Positions 40,178 to 49,400 of a stretch of 64,000 bases of DNA are shown piece by piece (position 1 is the first letter of the stretch; each line of letters begins with the position of its first letter). A program made the translations under genes and the position numbers. The notes beneath the pieces are model-generated. The model ran no database searches and had not been told where the DNA came from. It saw nothing but the letters and a program-made list of their open reading frames with translations. Where the stretch lies: NCBI GenBank assembly GCA_977017575.1, contig CDRNVI010000063.1:1-64000 (forward strand), written 5' to 3'. This DNA is from Paramoeba atlantica (taxonomy: Eukaryota; Discosea).

Positions 40178-41398
40178 TTACTTAAATCCGTAATTCGCAA
40201 TGATGGCCTTGATTTCATGTTTCACAACCGGCTTTAGACGCCAAAGACGCTTGAAATCAGTTTCATTTGAAAATCCTGTAGCAAGTCGTAATGAATGTCC
40301 GAGGTACTGGAGAGCAACCAGCTCGTTGATGGAAAACATCGCACTAATGGGTTCCACAAGTAAGCCAATGTAAGACGAATGTGGATATGCTTCATGGAGA
40401 GACTTAACACACGCTTGAGCGGAAGAAACTTCGTTTTCCAGCGTAGGACCCAATGCAGTGACTTTGCCGTCCAAGAATGTCAGAGCCACGAAGACGTTTT
40501 GTAGTTCGCGATTTCGAGCCCAGCGAAACAGGAAGGACAGATAACCGTTCGCTCCAGTCCAAAATGGATCGGCATACGGCAAAGAACCGTATCTGACCAA
40601 TGTTGCTCCGATTTTATTATACACCACGTTCAGAAGCGGAGAAAGGGGTTGCAAGTGTAAATATTTCGGATGAGAGTCAAGACCGTATTGTTTCTTCATC
40701 AAGGATGTCACAACAATTTGTTGACGAGCGAGAAATTCATTGTCAGTTCGCATACACAGATCACTGGCAATCGTTAAAATGGAGCTCGCAACCATGTTGA
40801 TCAAGTCGCTGGAAAAAGTTAGAATCTTGCTTTTCTGTACTTTCGTAAACACCGCAGTGCAGCACATATTTTTGTGGAAAGAACACATTGCGTTCAAAGG
40901 TAACTCACCGCAAATCACGCACAGCATGTTACAAATACAGTAAGAAATATCCACTTTCTTCCCAGCGGCTACCATGAGGCGTCCAATCGACCAAATCGTT
41001 TGTTTGCCTACTGGAATGAGAAACTTCCATGGCGGTTGCTTCACACCCATTTCAGAAACAAGTTCTGATGTCGGAGGAATGACTCCAAGTGGGATTTGTT
41101 GCAAATCTTCTTGAAGATCCATTACATGGGTTTTGTTGGATAGCGCTTCCTTGTGATTGATTGCTCCAATGCCTTGTGATTGGTTGCTTTCGTGCTTCAG
41201 GGAGCACTCCTTTGAAAAGACTTCAGGGTCAAGAGCCATGTACCTGTGCTGTGAAAAAAAGAAATAGATCTGCAGTACAAAGATGAGTGACACAAGCAAG
41301 GACGAGGCAAGGATGAGGTAAATATGAATGATAGAATACAGCAAGGTATACAAGTTGTAGTTTTTCAACCTCTTTACCTTCAAGTTGTAGATTTTCAA
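40178..41398 (-). CDS. Unknown protein, up to 406 aa, N-terminal membrane segment if the long start is used
   Basis: I do not recognise the family. With the first Met, residues about 18-48 form a strong hydrophobic segment ('LYSIIHIYLILASSLLVS'). A Met at residue 54 (MALDPEVFSKEC, start at 41239) follows a sequence that looks like a splice acceptor (pyrimidines ending 'cacagcacag' then 'gtacatgg'), so the true protein may start there and lack the membrane part. The body has several Cys ('CICNMLCVICGELPLNAMC', 'CC') that could bind metal. A later region ('GATLVRYGSLPYADPFW', 'NVFVALTFLDGKVTALGP') looks globular and could be a roadblock or PAS-like fold, but this is a guess. A 21-bp tandem repeat lies near the upstream start (41350-41397). 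Confidence 0.65.
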   Translation of the reverse strand: MKIYNLKVKRLKNYNLYTLLYSIIHIYLILASSLLVSLIFVLQIYFFFSQHRYMALDPEVFSKECSLKHESNQSQGIGAINHKEALSNKTHVMDLQEDLQQIPLGVIPPTSELVSEMGVKQPPWKFLIPVGKQTIWSIGRLMVAAGKKVDISYCICNMLCVICGELPLNAMCSFHKNMCCTAVFTKVQKSKILTFSSDLINMVASSILTIASDLCMRTDNEFLARQQIVVTSLMKKQYGLDSHPKYLHLQPLSPLLNVVYNKIGATLVRYGSLPYADPFWTGANGYLSFLFRWARNRELQNVFVALTFLDGKVTALGPTLENEVSSAQACVKSLHEAYPHSSYIGLLVEPISAMFSINELVALQYLGHSLRLATGFSNETDFKRLWRLKPVVKHEIKAIIANYGFK

Positions 41399-41456
41399 CC
41401 TCGCTAAAATTTAGTCAATAAGCGACAAGCAAATTACAAAACCGAGTCTTTCTGCA

Positions 41457-42188
41457 CTATACCATAACTCCTAGCCTTAAAAGCTCCTTGTACTTAGGGG
41501 AAAGGGTAAGTCGCTCGTCTCTGTACATACGAATGTCACCATTGCGCACAGTAATATTCGTTTCCTCGAAATCATGGTATCGAATGACCTTTGGAAGTTG
41601 TAAGATATCGATCTCACCACAAAGACCAGGATTATGACAAAACGTAATGGTTTCCAGAGTGCAAGGTAAATTTCCAAACGTCACCCCGCCACTGAACTTA
41701 TTGACCGCAAGATGCAACACTCGCATTTCGCAAGGTAAATTTCCAAATTGAGGTGTTCCAGAAAATCTGTTATGATTCATAACAAGGTCACGCATTGGAG
41801 GTGGTAGATTGTCGAACTCCACTTCTCCGATTAAATTATTCTGATTTAATACAAGAGAAACTACGGTACTGGGCAAGAATTCCCACCGCAAAAATCCTGA
41901 AAGACGAACAATATTTTTATAGGAGGATAAATAATCTCCGGAAAAATCAACGCGCATAATTTCGCCATGTTCATCACATGCCACGCCTTGCCATGTGCAA
42001 ACTGACACACTCTTGACACGCCCAAATATACTCTTCTTAGTTGCTCTCCACGACTTGGGCCTTTGCGTCAAATGTACCTTTGCGATAAAGCGTTCCAACA
42101 TGTCCATTTGTGGTAATAACATGGATGAAACCTTCCCACGACGAAAGTCAGAATCGACATCCGCTGTGTTCGAAACAATCATCTCCAT
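41457..42188 (-). CDS. LRR family protein, 243 aa
   Basis: The N terminus 'MEMIVSNTADVDSDFRRG' leads to 'GKVSSMLLPQMDMLERFI', 'RPKSW' and the cap 'CTWQGVAC'. Repeats follow ('NNLIGEVEFDNLP', 'NRFSGTPQFGNLP', 'NKFSGGVTFGNLP'). The C-cap is a model case, 'NPGLCGEIDILQLP', then 'EETNITVRNGD', followed by a 25-residue extension. No signal peptide is visible in this frame. The frame is fully open. Confidence 0.87.
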   Translation of the reverse strand: MEMIVSNTADVDSDFRRGKVSSMLLPQMDMLERFIAKVHLTQRPKSWRATKKSIFGRVKSVSVCTWQGVACDEHGEIMRVDFSGDYLSSYKNIVRLSGFLRWEFLPSTVVSLVLNQNNLIGEVEFDNLPPPMRDLVMNHNRFSGTPQFGNLPCEMRVLHLAVNKFSGGVTFGNLPCTLETITFCHNPGLCGEIDILQLPKVIRYHDFEETNITVRNGDIRMYRDERLTLSPKYKELLRLGVMV

Positions 42189-42550
42189 CCTTCCCTAGAA
42201 AAAATCAGTGAATCTAAAGAGAAAAATAATGAGCAACACATTACTATTATACAGTAGTAGAGCGATACAGCATTATATTGCGTTTAGTACAAGAAAAACA
42301 TAAAAAGAGATATTCCAACTTACAAGAGCTTTGAAAACTTCGTGAAACCTTGCTGACTTCACCTTGGAGATTTCATTGGCCTTCAAGGTGAGAGATTTTT
42401 CCCCAATTCATATGAAGGTGCTGCTGATTCAACGATAGTGATGTCCGATTATGCCGGGTCTGTATAAAGAGATAACAGATTGTCGAAAGAAGCAGTTATA
42501 CGATATAAAGCACCACATTAACCAATTCGGCGGTCCTTGCTGTTTCAACA

Positions 42551-43246
42551 TTAATCGGAATAAAGGTATTTTATGACTGTGGCTTCGGTAGACCACAGTT
42601 CCCTCATACTTTTCCTATTCCAAATCACTATCTTTGTTCCTCCCATGTTGTACGTCGTTCGCTTTGGAATCACGCCTTCTTCCAACGTTCCCCCCAATTC
42701 GGCATTATTCTGCAGCCAAAGTATACGCAGTGAGTGAGGCATCTTACTAAAGTCCAACACCCCGTGAAACAAGTTATTCGAAAGTCCTAAGACATCCAGA
42801 TTCTGAGGAAGACTTGTTAAATCAGGGGTTCCAGTGAGCTCATTATCATTCACAAAGAGAGACTCAAGCTGGGACGGAAGGTTACCGATTTCCAATTCTC
42901 CGGTGAGTTTACTGAAAGTAACACTGAAATGCGTAAGAGACCTGGGTAAGTACTCCCAGTTAAGTGACCCACGTAACCCCAGAAACTCCCAGTGAATCGT
43001 TTCAAGCAGACCATCATCATTGCAACGCAGCCCTTTACGCTGACAAAGTGGCATAGTTGAGTCCCAGGAGTAATGCGGATTCTTCACGTTTTGAATAAGG
43101 TTTGCAAGTTCGTACTCTTGGGGAACATTACCCCGGACTTTTCCAGCCCGAGAAGCGGCACTGAAGTTGCTCGTTTCTGATGACATACAAAACTGAAGTT
43201 TAGTTGAATATGCAAGAAGACGTAAAAATAAGAAACTATACGACAT
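42551..43246 (-). CDS. LRR family protein, 231 aa
   Basis: I place the start at 43246: 'MSYSFLFLRLLAYSTKLQF' makes a good signal-peptide-like leader. The longer frame to 43549 would overlap the end of the cohesin-loader gene and adds only unrelated sequence. The block 'GKVRGNVPQEYELANLIQ', 'NPHYSW' and the cap follow; the cap is altered to 'CQRKGLRC'. Repeats: 'KLTGELEIGNLP', 'NELTGTPDLTSLP', 'NLFHGVLDFSKMP', then the C-cap 'NAELGGTLEEGVIP' and 'GGTKIVI'. The gap to the next gene upstream is 187 bp. Confidence 0.85.
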   Translation of the reverse strand: MSYSFLFLRLLAYSTKLQFCMSSETSNFSAASRAGKVRGNVPQEYELANLIQNVKNPHYSWDSTMPLCQRKGLRCNDDGLLETIHWEFLGLRGSLNWEYLPRSLTHFSVTFSKLTGELEIGNLPSQLESLFVNDNELTGTPDLTSLPQNLDVLGLSNNLFHGVLDFSKMPHSLRILWLQNNAELGGTLEEGVIPKRTTYNMGGTKIVIWNRKSMRELWSTEATVIKYLYSD

Positions 43247-43433
43247 TCTTTTTTCATTCAATGCAGAACAAGCAACTTCAATATTATTGCTGCCAAGTCT
43301 AAAGCACCGACTACATTTGACGAAGGCGTTAAAAAAGCCAATGAACTTTCGGTATACTCCTCCTTCCCGTAATACATGTACATGTGGTTGGCTTGACATA
43401 CCAAACTCTTGGATCATCCAGCCTCCGGAGGAA

Positions 43434-46400
43434 TTAGCAATCCTCGGAAGAATCAGAATCCAAAAAAGAAATTGATTCACCAGCACTTGAAGTACCAGTG
43501 CTTTCGATTTCCCTTTTTTGATTGTTCCCAATTCTTCTGTTTTGGACACTCCGTTTCCTGTTTGGTATACTTCTGTGATTTCGTTGATTCCTTTGCTCCG
43601 GACTCATCCCTTCATGTTCTGAATTCGCTTCGGAAGAGACGTACGATGTCGAGAAAGCGATCGTAATGTCCTTTTCTAGTGCTGATTGGAGAAGAGGAAC
43701 AAACGCCTGACGTATATCGTCCAAACAAATACTTGTTTGCTCGCGAAGCAAACCATCACTGGTCAGTCCAGATTCAATACGTTTCTCTAGCCGATTCCCC
43801 ACCTTAAAAGTGTTAGTAATAGACGTTCGAATCACTTCTTGAATGGCTTTCATTTCTTGTAAGAATACAGAAACCGGAGACCTTGGCGGAATTCCCGGAT
43901 CTCGGACACACAACGCTACTCGAGGCGTGCCTTGACCGTTGGCATACTTACTCAATTTGTGCGCCGTAAACCTGTACTCCTTACGAAGAAATCTTTTCAT
44001 GGACAACAGAAGTAATGCGGTAACGGAATGACGCACCTGTTCCATCGCAAGTTGCAACTCATCCCCGTCAGGTTCGGAATCCGAAACGCTCCCGCGAGAA
44101 CGTTTCCCTCTTAGCGCGGGTTTCCTCCATGTCTTCCTCTTCTTCGGTACCTGAAGCTGCACTTGAAGATCCTCCGGATCCAGCAGCGTAACCTCCGAGG
44201 TGCAGCACTCCAACACAAACATCACCTCCTCCTCCACGCGGTACGGAAGAAACGCAAGGGTTTGTGTCACCACACTCTGGGCGCGTGCAAATTCCAAAAC
44301 CTCTTCCATCCCCATTTCCTTCCTCTCTTTACCTGAAAACAGAACCCCGAGCATTTTTTCACCCCCAAGGCCATGAACCACTGACCGCAGAAACCCCTCC
44401 CGTCGTCTCTGTCCTTTCCGCAACGCCCCATACAGCGCCGCGTGTCGACTCCTGGGCGCCACCCTCTCCCCGCTGCTGCCCTCCTCATACATGCAATACC
44501 CCGTAACCTCTTCCCTTTCGCTGCCGTCGACCCCCCCCTGTCCCTCCTGGCTGTGCCTCCAGTACCCATATGAGGCCAGCACGACCCCCGGGGCCTGGGA
44601 GACCACACTCGCGGCATCGTTCTCCCAGAGCCCCTGCCAGGCCCTCACGGCCTCAGCGCTTTCGCTGCCGGCGAGCAGCAGTGGGGGAAGGAACCAGTGC
44701 GGGGCGACGACGGATTGGCGCAGCACGGTGAGGAGGAGACGAAGGGCTAAGGCCCGAAGAGGGGAGGGGGAGAGGGGGGAGACGCAGAGGGCCACGATCT
44801 CGGGATGGAACCGCTGGATGAGCCAGAGGGTCATGCCGCTGGAGCGGTCGGGTTGGGAGGAGCGGCGGGGGAGGGGGGATTCGGGGGGGTTGGGGCTCAG
44901 GGGGGGTAGGAAGGGGGTTGTGGCGGTTCGAGAGGTTTGGGTTTTAGGGTTGTGCGTTTCTTTTGGGGTTTGTGGGGAAGAGGGTATTTTTTGTGGGTTG
45001 TTCGTTTGGTTTATTTTTTGGTTTTGGTTTTGTTGTTGTTTTTCACGATCGCGTCGAATTTCTTGTCGTACCGCGGCTTCGATACGTTTTTCTTCCTCGG
45101 TTAAAAAGTCATGGATAAACCATAGGGCTTGACGTTGGAGTGCGGTGCGTTCCTCAGGGGAGAGGCTTTCGTGGGTGGATTCCAGCGAGAGGGATTGCCG
45201 TAAGACGGTTTCACATAAGGGGAGGTAGTCCACGGGTCGTGCAATGCACAACGACCCGAAGGCGCGTAATAACACCGGCAGGAGTTTTCCTTTAGCGTTA
45301 TTTTCGTTTGCCTCGACGTGTGACATCAGCGTACGAAACAGGGTGTAGAGATTGTGGTAAATCCCCGCTCCTCGACAAAGAGACGCGTTGTCCGAATCTC
45401 TTGAAAGGAGACTCGGCTTGAGAGAAGAAAAACAGGGAGGAAACCGGCGCAGAAATTGAGAGAGAATGAATAAAAACCGAAGGACAAACGCAACGTTGTG
45501 ATCCGTGCCATCAGGTAGAGAATTTGACCCCGTGCTTTTATGGTTTGTGCTCTGTACGCTCGCCTGTGTCCATTTTTGAGACACCGTACTTAGCCGAACG
45601 TAGTATTGATTGTATATCCCATACACCGCCTGTAGAGCAGGCAAGTACCCTTTTTCAAGCCTCTCTGCCATTGTAGAGGAATCGACCGAGGCGTAGAGCG
45701 TCTCCGAGGGCAGTAACCCACAGAGTGTGTCAATACACTGGATTAACACACGTTGGGGAAAATCACCAACGTGTCGGGAGAGTACTCGAGAGAGTGGGTT
45801 GTAGACTAGAGTAGAGAGACTCTCCCAACGGTTAAGAGAGGCGTGATTTTGCAGAGATGATTGTGTGGGGTCTAAACGACGCACTTTAAGAGAAGTAATC
45901 ACCGCTTTTACAGCCCCACAGGTGTGAATAAACACCACCACCTCGTCGGTGCTTGGACGAGAAGCTTGTGGGGAAGTTGCACTGTTTTTTTCTGTACAGG
46001 AAAGGTAGCTGCAGAGGGAGGAGAAGTGAGCAGGTTTAAGGGCGTGCGGAACCAGAGTAAGCAGGAGATGGAGAGAGGCCATGAGACTTCCTTTGGGGCA
46101 GGTGCTCGGGAGGAGGTTTGGGTGGGAAGTCATTGTAGGGGTAGGGTTGTGGAGATCGCGAAGAAGCGCTAGGAGTCGAGTCACAAGTTGCTGTACATGG
46201 TGCTCTCGAGATTGTCGGACTGTTGCACTTTTGGCTTGAGTACGTGTATTCTGTTTGTTAGTTGATGTGTCTTTGTCTTCGGAAGTGTAGTTTGAAACCA
46301 GAGAGGTCTCAGACTCCTCACCAAGAATGCATGCGAGAGCTTGAAAAAGAGAACTCGATTCGGTTGCGACCTGTTCAAAGGGAGGATCAGGCGAATCTGC

Positions 46401-49400
46401 ACAGACCAGGTGTATGAACAAGGACAGTGCTTGGTCCCATGTCGTCTTTAACGCTTCGTCTGCGCCGCGGGAACGGACATGTAAATGTGTTGATCTGTCC
46501 TCATGCTCACTACCCGATCTTTCAGACAAATCGTTGTCCTTTCCACCAAGCGCCTTAGGGTCGGTTTCGGAAAACAGAACACTCCAAATTGTCTCCGCGA
46601 CACTCCGATGTATTTTCACTTTATCGGCCTCCATCCAGGAAGTCTTTTTCAACAACTCACAGAGCACATGAAATCGAATGCGGTACATCCCTGCCACCTG
46701 CTTCCGTTTTCCCTCTTCCAATAAATTCTGAAGCACCCCGAGCGCTCGTTTCGCTACCAGCTCACTCGAGTCCCCGACGGCCTCAAGCACACTCTTCAAA
46801 AGCGAGCCATACATTTTCTCCGTGTGCTGTGCAAAAAAGCGAACACAGAGCGGAAGCAATTGAAGCACGGCTTCTCGAACAATCGCACTGTCATCCCGCA
46901 GTGCCCGGAGCAATGAAGGCCAAAGCGTACGAAACGCTGAGGAGTCAACCGTGAAATAACTTTTCAGTAACCCGACCACTTTTTTACGAAGTGAAGCCCC
47001 GCACCCGGGATGGAGAAATGCACTCAGGAGCGCATAGACCAAACGCTGAGTAAAAGAATGGGAGAAAACATTTTGCGTTTGGGCTTTAGTACTAAAAATT
47101 AAATAAAGCACCATCCCTCGTAGCGAATCGAGACGACTAGGGGGAGGTAGAAAAGACGAAGAGCCTCGAGAGAAGCTCTTTTTGACTTCGATCGAGATAT
47201 GAGGCAGACAAAGCCAGAACTCCGGAGGTAACGCTATACAGGAGGCCGATCCCCCGCGGTCGAGTGAGTTGCGGAGTTCACGATGCAATACACTGTGGTA
47301 AAACTCAGCCGCTGCGGTGTGTTGCGCAAAGTCCAATATTTCATTTTTTGTTTCGCTTTCGGAGGCGCGTTTGCGTTCGTTCGTTTCCCACTCGTGTGTG
47401 AGGGTGGAGAGAGCCGCGAGGATGGCTGTGGCATTTTCGGGATTCTCAATTAATTCGGATTGTAGAGATCGGAAGAGTAGACATCTCGCGCGATGAGTCT
47501 CTTCGGGGTAGTCCTTGGTAGAGTTTGGGTCCAGGAGAGGGGTAGTCGGGCCATTTTTCATAACTTTTCCATGTTTCTTTTTTCTTACCGATTTTGTGGA
47601 CGTTTCAACCAGCTCTAGAAGTTTAGTAGGAGTACGAAACCAGTCGTCGTAGAGCCGATCAAGAACTTGAGTTAGTGCACTGGACGTGCTTTGTGAGATT
47701 TCGATTCCATTCCCCGAGGGATCGACCGTTTTATGAATAGGAACATGAGGGGGTAGAATAGCCTTTTCTTCAAAATATTTCGAATGTATCGTTGACCAAC
47801 GCAAAATTTGCGTCAGTGTGTGAAGCCCCCAATATAAAATTTTGTCACGCTGGGCAGAAGTTAAGTTTTCGAAAGGAACAAAATTCGCTGCACGTTCTTG
47901 ATGATCCTCTTGCAAGAGTGGACGTACGCAGTGAGCCAAAATGTAATTGGTTAGATGCATGACGAAGGGAGCAGCGTGAGGATATTGGGGAAGAGTGGCA
48001 CAAAACAAGGCGTCCTCTAAAAGGTGGTCAAACCATTTTTGGAGTACTGCGGGATCTTCTTGAACAATACGCTCGGATCGAGCTGGACGTGAAGGTTTAG
48101 CCTTACGTGTTTTTCTCTCCTCAAACTCAGGATTTGCGGCATTGTCGATGGGTTTCACCGCCTCAAGTATACCAAAGGAAGAGAGAACGTGAGTACAAAG
48201 CGATTGCGATATTCTTGCCATTGTTTCGTGCAGCCCTGTGGAGTCAGAGGGCTGTGAGAGGAGAAGCAGTTGAACCAGTGAGCTAAAAATGGTAATATTT
48301 TTGCCCTCGATTGGAAGATGCAAGTAATTGTCGAGATCAACAGCACGAGTCATACTATTTAAAACCTGATAGCGAAGAAAATCGCAAAGATCAGATGTTG
48401 TGTCCTCTTGCAATCGCGCAGATACTTCACAGGCCATAGTCGTGCTATTGTAAATCATTACGCGTGGTATACATAAGCTATGTAGCAAAGCTACCGCTGG
48501 ACTCACATGCGACGTGATGCTGTTGATCGGTATACATAACGTTTGAAGGGCAAAATTAGCCAACTGCTCTCTCCTTTCAATTTCTTGGAGCAACGGACAG
48601 CGTGTCCAACGTAAGACACGAATGAAGTTACGAAAAATGGTAGAGAGGACGTCCGACAAGCAACCAAGAAAGTTTTTGAGGGAACCATCATTCTTCTCAG
48701 GAGGACAGTTCCGCTCTTTCGCCTTTCTGCGATTTGTGGTTTGAACAGGAAACACGTCGCAAGCCACTTCACGTGCAAGTTTTGTGAAGCCTCGTACAAC
48801 GCTGCTAAGAAGGTTCATCACAGAATCCAATAGCTCCAAAGACATGGACAAGGCATGAAAGTCATGGAGAGAGACATATTGGTCGCTGGCTAGCTCCTTT
48901 AAATCTTTTTGAGGGTTTTCAAAAGTAGGCGCTTTGCGATCAAACGTTTCCATGGGTACTGTCCATAGTGCACTTAGGACGCCGATACGAAAAGCATTGA
49001 GCAGATGTGCTATCCATTCTTCGAACCCATTTTTTGAGGATGAGTGTAACGTTGCTAAATTTGTGCATTGTGTGAATGCATTTATCGATTTGATGGCGTT
49101 TTTTGAGAAATTTAAGACATTGACCTGATTTTCTCTCGATGAGGGACATGCAAAGAGAGATAATACTTCATGCGATCTTTCGAAAGTGAGACCATTTACT
49201 CGATCTCTAGTTTTTTCTGAGACATAAAGGAAACACTCAAGTGTGGTGCGAAGAGGATACTTGTCCTTGTACAGGTCGGTGAAGACAGCCAGCCACGTCC
49301 TCCAAGATCCCAAGTCATTGCATAAAAAATCGACAGCAGGCACAGTCTCGCACAATTCCTTCACTGGATCAAATATTTTCTCAGGTTTCCGCGCCGGACG

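Noticed and set aside
43247-43549. Extended N terminus of the 42.5 kb LRR gene
   Set aside because: It overlaps the end of SCC2, has no family similarity, and a leader-like start exists at 43246.
44491-45132. 213-codon plus-strand frame
   Set aside because: It is antisense to the SCC2 gene in a region of biased composition, and no domain is recognisable.
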